From assembly GCF_019916025.1 (NCBI RefSeq), contig NZ_CP079737.1:1860001-1924000 (forward strand): 64,000 nucleotides of DNA, written 5' to 3'. This document shows positions 15,116 through 24,406 of the stretch, in pieces (within the stretch, counting starts at the first letter, position 1; the number at the start of each line of letters is the position of its first letter). Source of the DNA: Paraclostridium bifermentans. GTDB lineage: Bacteria; Bacillota; Clostridia; Peptostreptococcales; Peptostreptococcaceae. Under the pieces are notes generated by a model. It was not told where the DNA came from. It saw only the letters and a list, made by a program, of their open reading frames with translations, and made no database searches. The translations under genes were made by a program, and so were the position numbers.

Positions 15116-16228
15116 ATGAAAATAAATGAATTATCTACACCAAATTTTATATTAGATTTAGATGCATTAGAAAATAATTTAAAAGTAGTTCAAGACCTTT
15201 GTAATAAAAATAATAAAGAGCTTTGGCCTATGACAAAAACTCATAAATCAACTAAGTTAGCTCAAATGCAAATAGCTTTCGGTGCTAAAGGGCTTTTAGT
15301 TGGCACAATTGATGAAGCAGAAGCTTTTGTAGAGTCAGGAATTAAAGCAATAACATTTCCTTATCCAATAGCAAACGTTTCTAACATTAAAAGAGCTATA
15401 GAGCTATCTAAAAAAGCAAGAATAATACTTAGCTTTGATAATGTTGAGTCTGCTAAGTTATGGAATGATGAATTAGTCAAAGAAGATATGAATATGGAAT
15501 ATTTCATATTAATAAATTCAGGACTTAATAGATTAGGTGTTACTCCTGAGAATTCACCTAATTTAGCTAAAGAATTATCTCAATTTAAAAACTTAAAATT
15601 AATAGGAATAAGTACACATCCTGGTCATGTTTATGCAGTAGCTTCACCTGAAGAAGTGTCACCTATATCTAAGCAAGAAGTTGAGCGTATGAGTACAGCT
15701 AAACAACTTTTACAATCTAGTGGATTTGAAATTGATGTAGTTGCATCTGGAAGCACACCTACATTCTTTGATGTAGTAAGCGATCCTAGTCTTGATGTTT
15801 TAAGACCTGGTAATTATCCATTCTACGATAATATACAATTATCATTAGATATATGTAAAGAAGATGATTGTTCTTTAACAGCTCTTGGAACTATAATATC
15901 TAGACCAAGTGAAGATTTATTCATCGTTGATGTAGGAAGTAAGTGTTTAGGCCTTGATAAGGGAGCTCATGGAAGTGCGTTAATAACAGGATTTGGAAAA
16001 GTTAAAGGACATGATGAACTTAATATAATAGGTCTTTCAGAAGAAGTTGGAAAAATCCAAATAATAGGAGACACTACATTAAAGGTTGGAGATAAAATTC
16101 AAATAATACCTAACCATTCTTGTTCTTGTGCTAATATGACTAGCTACCTTGTTGGTTATAGAGGTGAAGACGTAGTAGAGATAATAGATATTGATGTAAG
16201 AGGAAATTCTAAAAAGCCTATATTGTAA
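15116..16228 (+). CDS. D-threonine aldolase / D-serine dehydratase-like PLP enzyme
   Basis: 370 residues of the fold-type III (alanine racemase-like) PLP family. The lysine for the cofactor is in WPMTKTHKSTK near residue 43, GTIDEAEA and ISTHPGHVYA follow, and the C-terminal zinc-site segment reads IPNHSCSCANMTSY. Enzymes of this family cleave D-3-hydroxyamino acids or deaminate D-serine. AAGGAG precedes the ATG. It is transcribed away from a cupin-XRE regulator. The exact substrate cannot be decided from sequence. Confidence 0.85.
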   Translation: MKINELSTPNFILDLDALENNLKVVQDLCNKNNKELWPMTKTHKSTKLAQMQIAFGAKGLLVGTIDEAEAFVESGIKAITFPYPIANVSNIKRAIELSKKARIILSFDNVESAKLWNDELVKEDMNMEYFILINSGLNRLGVTPENSPNLAKELSQFKNLKLIGISTHPGHVYAVASPEEVSPISKQEVERMSTAKQLLQSSGFEIDVVASGSTPTFFDVVSDPSLDVLRPGNYPFYDNIQLSLDICKEDDCSLTALGTIISRPSEDLFIVDVGSKCLGLDKGAHGSALITGFGKVKGHDELNIIGLSEEVGKIQIIGDTTLKVGDKIQIIPNHSCSCANMTSYLVGYRGEDVVEIIDIDVRGNSKKPIL

Positions 16229-16251
16229 TATAAATTATAGCTGAAATCAAA

Positions 16252-16288
16252 ATATGACAGATAGTATATACTATCTGCCATATTTTTT
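16252..16288. terminator. Bidirectional intrinsic terminator
   Basis: ATATGaCAGATAGTATATACTATCTGcCATAT followed by TTTTTT, between two convergent genes. Confidence 0.8.
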
Positions 16289-16298
16289 CTTTTTATAT

Positions 16299-17510
16299 CT
16301 AGTTGTCAAATCTGCTTATTTCAAATAATCTCATATCTTCATCAACTTCATTTTTATAAAGTTTGCTAAGCATGATACCACCAAGAATAGCAAATAATAT
16401 TCCATTTGCTCCATACCCTAAGCAGTACCATAAGTTTTTATGTTTAGGATCTGGTCCTATAAACCCTAAGTTATCTTTAGTTGTAGCAAAACAGCCACAA
16501 TACTTATACTCAATTTCAATATTTTTTACATCTTTAAACATAGACTTAAGTCTTTGCTCTAGTATTTCATATTTTTCTTGTGCTAATTTATTGTCATCAA
16601 TATATTTAAATTCTACATCTTCTCCACCTATAATCATTCTGTTATCTACCGTAGTTCTTAAATAATTATATGGATCACAATTATCCCTTATCAAAATATT
16701 ATCTTTCCATCCATGTATACTTTCAATTGGTTTGGTAGCTATATTAAATGTAGTGTATTTAGTTGCAAAATTTCTTTTAGTAAATAAAGTAGTGTTGTAT
16801 CCTGTAGCAACAATTACTTTATTCGCCTTAATTTTATATCCATAACAAGTTTCTATTTCTACTCCATCATTTATATAATTTATAGTTTTTGCCTCTGTAT
16901 TTTCATATACATTTAGACCCTTTCTTTGACTTACTTCAATTAATTGATTTGTAAATTTATATGGATCAATTTCAGCCCCTCCATTTTTTGATATTATTCC
17001 AGCTTTAAGATCAAAGCTATATGGATTGTTGCTTTTATCTATATACTCTACATTAAGTCCATGGTCTTTTCTTTGTTTAAATTCATTTTCTATAGCTTTT
17101 ACTTCACTTTGCTTAGATGTATATAATAGAGTATCTCTTTTTATATAATCACAAAGATTCCCATGTTCTTTTATAAAAATTTCTATTTCATCTAATGCTT
17201 TTAATCCTAATTTATACGCTTTTATTGCATCCTTTAAACATAGAGCTTCTTTAAGTTCAGATAAATTATCATCAAGTTCATATTGTAGTAAAGATGTTGT
17301 AACACTTGTACTTAAGTGTCCAATTCTTCCTTTTTCAATTAGCGTAGTATTTATATTATTTTTATTTAAATAATACGCACATATAGCTCCAGTTACTCCA
17401 CCACCAACTATTAGTACATCTGTTTCTATATTTTTTGTTAAATATTTATATTGTCTATCTGTATTATTTATATTTGTAAAAATCGGGCTTCCTTTTACAT
17501 ATTCTTGCAT
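16299..17510 (-). CDS. FAD-dependent oxidoreductase (DAO family)
   Basis: 403 residues. The N-terminal dinucleotide-binding fold is DVLIVGGGVTGAICAYYLNKN at about 31-51, with RIGHLSTSVTTSLLQYE next to the flavin and a C-terminal FIGPDPKHKNLWYCLGYGANGI block. It resembles glycine/D-amino-acid oxidase-type dehydrogenases of the YurR class but lacks the C-terminal Rieske domain of some relatives. Substrate unknown. Its proximity to the D-amino-acid enzyme (convergent, 70 bases apart) is suggestive but the two are not in one operon. Confidence 0.82.
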   Translation of the reverse strand: MQEYVKGSPIFTNINNTDRQYKYLTKNIETDVLIVGGGVTGAICAYYLNKNNINTTLIEKGRIGHLSTSVTTSLLQYELDDNLSELKEALCLKDAIKAYKLGLKALDEIEIFIKEHGNLCDYIKRDTLLYTSKQSEVKAIENEFKQRKDHGLNVEYIDKSNNPYSFDLKAGIISKNGGAEIDPYKFTNQLIEVSQRKGLNVYENTEAKTINYINDGVEIETCYGYKIKANKVIVATGYNTTLFTKRNFATKYTTFNIATKPIESIHGWKDNILIRDNCDPYNYLRTTVDNRMIIGGEDVEFKYIDDNKLAQEKYEILEQRLKSMFKDVKNIEIEYKYCGCFATTKDNLGFIGPDPKHKNLWYCLGYGANGILFAILGGIMLSKLYKNEVDEDMRLFEISRFDN

Positions 17511-17617
17511 AATTTCACTCCTACTTTTTAGTTATTATTTTAGTTTATCCTTAATCATTTTTTAAATTCCTAAAATAAACCTAAAGTAGAATAATCATTT
17601 CTTTTGCTTAATCGAAA

Positions 17618-18730
17618 TTAAATACCTCTTATATTTAAGATGCATCTTTTACCAGGAGTATTGTAACATTGATTACAAGATACGCATTTAGTTCTTTTTC
17701 TTTCTCCACTTTCCCATTTACTTATTAAATCAGGTTCTGCAGTTAATGGTCTAGATAGTGAAAAATATTGTGCATAATCTTTATTTAATATGTCTTCCAT
17801 TATATCTAAATTTCTATTTCCACCTATAAGTATCACTGGTATGTTTACTAACTCAGATAGTTTTTTAGCATAATCTTTAAAATAAGATTCTCTATCCTTT
17901 GAAACAACGATTTTTGTTCTTGCTGCACCTAAATTATTTTCTGTTACTTCCTTTATAGACTCATTCCCACCTGTTACTTCTATAGCATCAATGCCTAAAT
18001 CAGCTAATTTTTTTGCTACATATAAGCTATCCTCTTGTGTTAATCCACCTTCACTTACATAATCAGCTGAATTTAACTTTATTAAAATAGGGAAATTTTC
18101 ACCTACTGCAGCTCTCATAGCCTTATAAATTTCAAAGACTATTCTTCCTCTATTTTCTATATTACCTCCATACTCATCTTCTCTCTTATTATAGTATGGA
18201 GATAAAAATTGGCTTAGTAAATACCCGTGACCGCAATGAATTTCAACTCCATCGAACCCTGATTCTTTTACCCTTTTAGCTGCATTTGCATATGAATTTA
18301 TTAAATACTTTATTTCTTCTTTAGATATTTCTTTTGCCCATGTTTCAGTATTTTCATTTTTAATAGTTGAAGGTCCCCAAATAGTTCTTTCTCCAACATT
18401 AAAATTAGTCATAAATCCACCGTACACTATTTGCATTATTATATTTGATCCTAGATTATGAATTTTTTGCGTAAAATCTTTATACTCTGGTATAAATGAA
18501 TCATCATATATACCCATCATTCCTGGATTTGGTTGTTCATCTTTAGTAACAAATGCATATCCAGTTATTATAGTTCCTATACCGCCTTTTGCCAATTCTT
18601 CATATATAGATATTAATTCAGGAGTTAAGTGACCCTTCTCATCTGCTAGGTCTTCCCATAAAGCTCCCCTTAAAAATCTATTTTTCATTTCCATATTTAA
18701 TATTTTAGTTTTATCAAAAAGTGTCTTCAT
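17618..18730 (-). CDS. NADH:flavin oxidoreductase, Old Yellow Enzyme family
   Basis: 370 residues forming a single TIM-barrel OYE domain: RFLRGALWE at the start, HCGHGYLLSQFLSPYYNKREDEYGG at about 165-190, ILIKLNSADY and a cysteine cluster CVSCNQCYNTPGKRC near the C-terminus that could hold an iron-sulfur cluster. It lacks the C-terminal FAD/NADH domain of the larger 2,4-dienoyl-CoA reductases. AGGAGG precedes the ATG. Substrate unknown; probably an alkene or enone reduction. Confidence 0.87.
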   Translation of the reverse strand: MKTLFDKTKILNMEMKNRFLRGALWEDLADEKGHLTPELISIYEELAKGGIGTIITGYAFVTKDEQPNPGMMGIYDDSFIPEYKDFTQKIHNLGSNIIMQIVYGGFMTNFNVGERTIWGPSTIKNENTETWAKEISKEEIKYLINSYANAAKRVKESGFDGVEIHCGHGYLLSQFLSPYYNKREDEYGGNIENRGRIVFEIYKAMRAAVGENFPILIKLNSADYVSEGGLTQEDSLYVAKKLADLGIDAIEVTGGNESIKEVTENNLGAARTKIVVSKDRESYFKDYAKKLSELVNIPVILIGGNRNLDIMEDILNKDYAQYFSLSRPLTAEPDLISKWESGERKRTKCVSCNQCYNTPGKRCILNIRGI

Positions 18731-18842
18731 TTCTTCCTCCTAAAATTTTATTTGTATTAATTTAATATGTAAATCATTATAGGCCGTTTACTTTTTTAAT
18801 AAAAGTACGCACTTTTTCGTAAGCGTTAAAGTATGTATATTC

Positions 18843-18890
18843 TAAAATAAAAAAGTACATCTATAATTATAGATGTACTTTTTTATTTTA
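18843..18890. terminator. 48-bp perfectly palindromic terminator
   Basis: Arms 18843-18866 and 18867-18890 are exact reverse complements with no spacer (core GTACATCTATAA/TTATAGATGTAC flanked by A6 and T6). It directly abuts the stop codon of the ECF S component gene and terminates on the minus strand. Confidence 0.9.
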
Positions 18891-19409
18891 TTAAGCTAAA
18901 GCCTTTGAAATTTCAGGATTTTTAATCATAAACTTAACTATAATTGGTATAAAGATTATTTGTATTAACATACCTGGTATAGCCTGAGCTATATTTCCAA
19001 ACACAAACAACATAGGATTTACTTGTGGAGCTATAGTTAATGAAACTAAATACGCTCCTAGTACCGCAAATAATCTACCACCTATCATAGCTCCTATCAA
19101 CGATATATATATTTTTTTAGTTTTATTAAATAAAAAACCAGTTATAATTCCATATGCAAAAAGTTCGAATGCCATTATAGGCATAACTGGTATTATAGGT
19201 GGCATACCAGTCATGATACCACTTAATATAGGTGTAACTATTCCAACTATTCCTCCACAAACTGGGCCTAGTAAAAAACCTGCAATTAGTACCGGTATAT
19301 GCATAGGTAAAAATACTTGACCACCTAAGCTAATCGTATGAAATACCATAGGTAAAATTATTCCAAACGCAATAAAAAGTCCTGATAAAACTACATTTTT
19401 ACTTTTCAT
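18891..19409 (-). CDS. ECF transporter S component, substrate unknown
   Basis: 172 residues from the ATG at 19409, which has AGGGGGA 6 bases upstream; an in-frame start at 19427 would overlap the previous gene. Five or six hydrophobic segments with the motifs FLPMHIPVLIAGFLLGP and GMLIQIIFIPIIVKFM are typical of ECF S subunits. The transporter core is not encoded nearby. It is directly downstream of, and probably co-translated with, a SAM-dependent methyltransferase, so the substrate may be something that enzyme modifies. Confidence 0.8.
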   Translation of the reverse strand: MKSKNVVLSGLFIAFGIILPMVFHTISLGGQVFLPMHIPVLIAGFLLGPVCGGIVGIVTPILSGIMTGMPPIIPVMPIMAFELFAYGIITGFLFNKTKKIYISLIGAMIGGRLFAVLGAYLVSLTIAPQVNPMLFVFGNIAQAIPGMLIQIIFIPIIVKFMIKNPEISKALA

Positions 19410-19420
19410 TTTAAATCCCC

Positions 19421-20011
19421 CTAACATCTTTTTATAACTAAGTAATAAATCTCATTATCTTCAAAAGCATCTACTACTTTAAGTCCTGCTTTTTCAAATA
19501 AATACCTCTGATCAGTAACTGATATTAATCTATCTTCACTAACACACTCATTTTTTTCCTTATGCATATTATTTAAAAACGCTCTACTGTTTGAATGTGC
19601 TATTATAAGTTGTCCACTTTTTCCCAAATTTTTTTCAACTAGTTTTTTAATAGTATTTGTTTTATCTTTTAAATGTGGAAACATAGAGTATAAAACAATA
19701 CTATCATAGGTTTCATTTATTACATCTTTCTCTACATCTACTAATTCAAAATATACCTTTTCAATATTTCTAAATTTTTCTCTAGCTACATTAAGCATTT
19801 CACTTGAAATATCTACACCCTTTATATATCCATTTGGGTTTAATGATTTTAAAAAAGGTATTAATACCCCTGTTCCTGTTCCTATATCCAATACTTTACT
19901 ATTATCAGTTATGTTTAATTTTGATAATAGTGTATTGATTTTTTCCTCATTCACTTCAATTATACTATCCCATTCTTTAGCTATTTGGTTAAAAAACTCT
20001 ACTTGATTCAT
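19421..20011 (-). CDS. Class I SAM-dependent methyltransferase
   Basis: 196 residues with the SAM-binding motif VLDIGTGTGVLIPFL at about 40-54, GVDISSEMLNVAREKF as motif II and YDSIVLYSMFPHLKD. The acceptor is unknown. It heads a two-gene unit with an ECF transporter S component. GGGGGA precedes the ATG. Confidence 0.82.
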   Translation of the reverse strand: MNQVEFFNQIAKEWDSIIEVNEEKINTLLSKLNITDNSKVLDIGTGTGVLIPFLKSLNPNGYIKGVDISSEMLNVAREKFRNIEKVYFELVDVEKDVINETYDSIVLYSMFPHLKDKTNTIKKLVEKNLGKSGQLIIAHSNSRAFLNNMHKEKNECVSEDRLISVTDQRYLFEKAGLKVVDAFEDNEIYYLVIKRC

Positions 20012-20032
20012 TTTATCCCCCTTTTAAAATAC

Positions 20033-20064
20033 AAAAAAGCCATGAAGGCTAAAAAGCCTTCATG
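20033..20064 (-). terminator. Intrinsic terminator after the M24 peptidase gene
   Basis: On the minus strand CATGAAGGCT/AGCCTTCATG with a short loop, followed by a run of T (plus-strand A6 at 20033-20038). It lies between the peptidase and the methyltransferase start. Confidence 0.85.
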
Positions 20065-20145
20065 ACTTCATTTTCAAATGTTTATTTACTATAAGTATAG
20101 TGATTTTAATTTATGCTTGTCAATTTAAAAATGCAAAAAAAAGTT

Positions 20146-21225
20146 TTATTTATCCAATATCATTAATTCCTTAGGAAATTTAGTTAGTATTTGAGGTCCT
20201 TCTTTTGTTACTAAAACAGTATCCTCAATTCTAATTCCTCCCCATCCTGGGAAATACACCCCAGGTTCCATAGTTACAACACATCCTTCTTTAAGAGTTT
20301 TTGTACCATAATTACCTAAGAAAGGTTCTTCATGTAAGCCTCTACCTATTCCATGTCCTAACCCTCTATAATAATATTGTTCATACTCTTTAACAACTTC
20401 TCTAATTTTAGCATCTGGAACGGTTGCATGAACACCATCTTTCATATTTTCTATTCCTACAAGTTGAGCTTCTTTTATTAACTCATATAGTTCTATCTGC
20501 TTTTGATTTGCTTCACCCACTATAAAAGTTCTTGTAGTATCAGATCTATATCCATTGTACATTGCCCCATAATCTACAAGCAATAAATCTCCTCTTTCAA
20601 TCTTTTTATCACTTGGCTTTCCATGAAGCAGAGATGTTTTTGCTCCTGATATTAATATCGTATCAAATCCTAAATTATGTGCTCCATTCATTTTCATAAA
20701 ATATTCCAATTTAGCTGCTAATTCTCTTTCTGTAACTCCAACCTTTATATGTGGAATTAATTCTTCTAATGCTTTATCTGCTATTTCACAAGCTTTTTTT
20801 ATATTATCTATTTCTTCTTGATTTTTAACATATCTTAATTCTTCTATAAGCCCATCTGAACACACTAAATTTATTTCACTTTTATCTAACTGAGATTTAA
20901 AAGCTTCATATTTTTCAAATGTTAAACTAGATCCTTCAAACCCTAATGTTTTTATATTATTTTTTAAGCATACATCTTCAACTGCTTTACCTATGTTTCT
21001 GTCAAATAAATGCCAATTAACTAATTCAAATCCTTTACAAAGACTTTCTGCCAACTCCATATATCTAGTATCAGTTATCAAAAAGTTTCCTTTTTTAGAT
21101 ATAATTGCAAATGCATCTTCATCATTATAATTTGATATGTAATTAACATTTTGATCATTAGTTAAATAAATTGCATCTAAATTTTTTTCCTCTAGTAATT
21201 TAACTAATTTTTCTATCTTATTCAT
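20146..21225 (-). CDS. Xaa-Pro aminopeptidase-type M24 metallopeptidase
   Basis: 359 residues: an N-terminal creatinase-like domain and a C-terminal pita-bread domain with the five metal ligands visible in LLVDYGAMYNGYRSDTTRT (two Asp), GLGHGIGRGLHEEP (His), TMEPGVYF (Glu) and IRIEDT (Glu). Cytosolic, two-metal enzyme removing N-terminal residues before proline. Length and motifs fit YpdF/PepP-like proteins. Single gene with its own GGGGGA ribosome site. Confidence 0.93.
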   Translation of the reverse strand: MNKIEKLVKLLEEKNLDAIYLTNDQNVNYISNYNDEDAFAIISKKGNFLITDTRYMELAESLCKGFELVNWHLFDRNIGKAVEDVCLKNNIKTLGFEGSSLTFEKYEAFKSQLDKSEINLVCSDGLIEELRYVKNQEEIDNIKKACEIADKALEELIPHIKVGVTERELAAKLEYFMKMNGAHNLGFDTILISGAKTSLLHGKPSDKKIERGDLLLVDYGAMYNGYRSDTTRTFIVGEANQKQIELYELIKEAQLVGIENMKDGVHATVPDAKIREVVKEYEQYYYRGLGHGIGRGLHEEPFLGNYGTKTLKEGCVVTMEPGVYFPGWGGIRIEDTVLVTKEGPQILTKFPKELMILDK

Positions 21226-21351
21226 ATCGCAGTCCCCCTTTTTTAGCTATACTTAAATTGTATATTTTTTATGTGCTAATTGTCAATCTCATTATGTAAC
21301 GTTTTCACAAGAATGAAATATATTTGATTTTAGACTTTATAAAATATTGTA

Positions 21352-21732
21352 TTATCTCTTATCACATAAAAAATAATCTAATAAACATCCAATGCCTATC
21401 CCTATACTATAACTGATTAAGTCTTCAAATAAAAAACCATGTCCTAATACCAACCCTCCAAGAGTTGTAGCTCTTATATTGTTTATCCAGTCAGCTTGGT
21501 ATAATTGACTTATTTCTATAGAAAAAGAAAAAATTATAGCTAGTGTTAAAGTTTTTGCTAATTTTAATTTTGGAATTAAAAATCTCAATCCAAAATATAC
21601 CATCATAGCCCATAGCATATCTCCTACAAAGGGGGCAATAGATTTAGGAAAGATACTCATGTATTTTCTTGATAATAGCCCTATAATCATTATAAACATC
21701 GTTACTACTAAATACTTTATTCTTATTTTCAT
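21352..21732 (-). CDS. DUF2809 membrane protein
   Basis: 126 residues with about four membrane segments and the family marks GLLSRKYMSIFPKSIAPFVGD followed by LWAMMVYFGLRF and SIEISQLYQADWINNIRAT. These place it in DUF2809, a widespread small integral membrane family of unknown role (distantly VanZ-like). AAGGA precedes the ATG. Confidence 0.8.
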   Translation of the reverse strand: MKIRIKYLVVTMFIMIIGLLSRKYMSIFPKSIAPFVGDMLWAMMVYFGLRFLIPKLKLAKTLTLAIIFSFSIEISQLYQADWINNIRATTLGGLVLGHGFLFEDLISYSIGIGIGCLLDYFLCDKR

Positions 21733-21765
21733 TTTGCTTTTCCTTAGGTCTAATTTTATTAATAT

Positions 21766-22713
21766 TTACAAATCTATAATATTCTTAAATCGTATGTTTA
21801 CTTTATCTTTTAATTTATACTCCCTCTTCTCTACACCACTTAAATCAACTAATATCCTTTCATTATTTTGTTCTATAATGTATCTTGTATAAGATCCTAT
21901 AAAAATTTCATTTTTAATTTCCCACTCACCATTAACATCTTTATTTAATTCTATATCTTCTGGTCTAATTAACTTTTTAGAGCCATTAATTTCAATAATA
22001 TTTGACTTTCCTATAAATGAACCTACATATTCATTTATAGGATTTCTATATATTTCTCTAGGTGTACCTACCTGAATAATTTTCCCACTATCCATAACAA
22101 CAATTCTATCTGATATACTTAAAGCTTCTTCTTGGTCATGAGTTACAAATATCATAGTTATATTAAACATGCTTTGAATTTGTTTAAGTTCTTCTCTCAT
22201 TTTTATCCTCAATTTAGCATCTAAATTACTAAATGGTTCATCTAATAATAAAAGTTTTGGCTTAGTTATCAAAGCTCTAGCTAATGCCACTCGCTGCTGT
22301 TGCCCTCCACTAAGATTACCTACATGTTCATATTCATATCCTTTTAGACCTACAATCTTTATATATTCTTTTGCAGCATTAAGTCTTTCTTTTCTTCTAA
22401 AATTTGTTGTATATTTTAACCCATAACTTACATTTTCAATAACATTCATATGTGGAAATAATGCATAACTTTGAAATACCGTTGCTATTGGCCTTTTTTC
22501 TGGAGGTAGTAAAGTTATATCAGTATCTTCTAATATAATAGTTCCGTTATCCGGCTTTAAAAATCCTCCTATAATGTTAAGTATAGTAGTTTTCCCACAA
22601 CCACTCGGGCCTAATAGTGTTACTAATTCGCCTTGGTTTATTTGTAAATGTATATTAGTTACTCCATTTTGTTTTGAAAATTCTTTTTTTATATTATTTA
22701 ATTTTAAAAACAC
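21766..22713 (-). CDS. ABC transporter ATP-binding protein (Fe3+/phosphonate/polyamine class)
   Basis: 315 residues. Walker A GPSGCGKTT at about 35, Q-loop VFQSYALFPHM, signature LSGGQQQRVALARAL, Walker B LLLLDEPFSNLD and the H-loop FVTHDQEEAL, followed by a C-terminal regulatory beta domain. It is the last gene of a three-gene importer with a fused permease and a binding lipoprotein. The start is GTG with GGGGG upstream. Substrate is discussed under the binding protein. Confidence 0.92.
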   Translation of the reverse strand: MFLKLNNIKKEFSKQNGVTNIHLQINQGELVTLLGPSGCGKTTILNIIGGFLKPDNGTIILEDTDITLLPPEKRPIATVFQSYALFPHMNVIENVSYGLKYTTNFRRKERLNAAKEYIKIVGLKGYEYEHVGNLSGGQQQRVALARALITKPKLLLLDEPFSNLDAKLRIKMREELKQIQSMFNITMIFVTHDQEEALSISDRIVVMDSGKIIQVGTPREIYRNPINEYVGSFIGKSNIIEINGSKKLIRPEDIELNKDVNGEWEIKNEIFIGSYTRYIIEQNNERILVDLSGVEKREYKLKDKVNIRFKNIIDL

Positions 22714-22729
22714 CTACTATTACCCCCTA

Positions 22730-24406
22730 CTAATTATCTAGAATTTTTATAGCTAAAATATTTACTGTAAAAGTTATAATTATTATAAAACATGCTATAA
22801 CAGATCCTAATCCATAGTTCCCATTTTTTATAACGTTAAACATTTCTACTGTAGCTACATTGGCACCTGGCGATATCAAAAAAATTATAGCGCCTACAGT
22901 TGTCATTGTAGATGTAAATGTATTTATAAAACTTGATAAGAATGCCGGTTTTAATAAAGGTATTATTATATCTTTTACTATCATTAACTTAGGTGCTCCA
23001 AGATCTGTAGCTGCTTTTTCTATTTGCTTATCTATATTTGGAAAAAGTGCACTAGCTGCTTTACTTCCAACTGATATTTGTCTAAATGTACAATTTAAAA
23101 CAACTATTGCTACAGTACCAGTTAATAATAAAGGTGTTTTATTAAAAGCAAGTACATATCCTATTCCAAAAAATGTCCCTGGTATTATATACGGCAAAGA
23201 TGATATAAATTCAATAAATCTCATTCCATATATAGTTCTTCTTTCAACATAATAAGATAGTAAAATTCCTATTAAACTTGCTAAAAAGCCTGCCACTAAA
23301 GAATATTTTATACTTCTTATAAATGAATCCAAATTTGTTAATTTAAATGCTTTCATATAATCTAAAGTAAATGTTAAATTTCCTGAAGCTCTATTAGATA
23401 TAGCTGATATAAATATAGTTATATATTGAATCAATATTATAACTATAAACGACCAAGTAATTATTCCTAAAATTAACTTTACGTATTTAGATATATTAAA
23501 ATCAATATGTTTGCTTGTACTAGATTTTGTTCCACCTGATAAACTACCTATTTTTTTCATACTTTTTCTATAAAAATAAAATGCTATTATTGCAGGTATT
23601 ATTAAAATAACACTCATAGCTGCAGCTTTTGGTAAGTTTGCTCTTCCAATTGCAGTTAAATAGGCTTCTGTAGCTAATACATTAAAATTTCCCCCAATAA
23701 TTATAGGAGTTCCAAAATCAGAAAGATTTTTAGTAAATATTATAAAAAGAGTTGCTAATATACCAGGTGTAGCTAATGGTAAGATAACTCTTTTTATAGT
23801 TTCAAGTGAGGATGCTCCTAAATCCCTAGATGCTGAAATCAATCTATTATCTATATTTTTTAAAATTCCAACTATCATTATTGATGCAAATGATATTTCT
23901 CCTATTGACTGCATTAATACTATTCCTTGCCACCCATATGGATTTGTGCTAAGACCTAGTAAGTCATGTGTGATTATCCCTCTTCTTCCAAATAACAATA
24001 TAAATGCTAACGATCCAACAAAAGGAGGCGATATCATAGTTAATATTAATACGTGATTTATAAACTTGCTGAGTTTGTTACTAACAAATACAACGTAAGT
24101 AGCTATTATCGTAGAAACTATTATTGCTATTATTGATGACAAAGTAGCTATGTAAATACTATTTTTAATAAGGTCTATATTGTTAGAGCTAAATAAAGTT
24201 GTATACTCTTCCAATGTAAACTTTCCTTCTTTTATAAAACTTGTAGATATCACTGAAATAACTGGATAAAAAATAAAAACCAATATACCTAATACTATGG
24301 TTAAAATTAATACCTTTTCTATATAATCGCTAAAACGGATAGCTAAATTTTTAACTATCCGTTCATTTAATCTGTTATTGTGTTGATTTATTTCCAAAAT
24401 CTTCAC
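22730..24406 (-). CDS. ABC transporter permease, two fused permease domains
   Basis: 558 residues and about 12 membrane segments. Each half carries a cytoplasmic EAA-type loop: SASRDLGASSLETIKRVILPL in the first and AATDLGAPKLMIVKDIIIPLL in the second. This duplicated layout is typical of FbpB/FutB iron and PhnU/V-like phosphonate permeases. The start is GTG and overlaps the end of the binding protein gene by 32 bases. A TTG nine bases later is an alternative. Confidence 0.9.
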   Translation of the reverse strand: MKILEINQHNNRLNERIVKNLAIRFSDYIEKVLILTIVLGILVFIFYPVISVISTSFIKEGKFTLEEYTTLFSSNNIDLIKNSIYIATLSSIIAIIVSTIIATYVVFVSNKLSKFINHVLILTMISPPFVGSLAFILLFGRRGIITHDLLGLSTNPYGWQGIVLMQSIGEISFASIMIVGILKNIDNRLISASRDLGASSLETIKRVILPLATPGILATLFIIFTKNLSDFGTPIIIGGNFNVLATEAYLTAIGRANLPKAAAMSVILIIPAIIAFYFYRKSMKKIGSLSGGTKSSTSKHIDFNISKYVKLILGIITWSFIVIILIQYITIFISAISNRASGNLTFTLDYMKAFKLTNLDSFIRSIKYSLVAGFLASLIGILLSYYVERRTIYGMRFIEFISSLPYIIPGTFFGIGYVLAFNKTPLLLTGTVAIVVLNCTFRQISVGSKAASALFPNIDKQIEKAATDLGAPKLMIVKDIIIPLLKPAFLSSFINTFTSTMTTVGAIIFLISPGANVATVEMFNVIKNGNYGLGSVIACFIIIITFTVNILAIKILDN

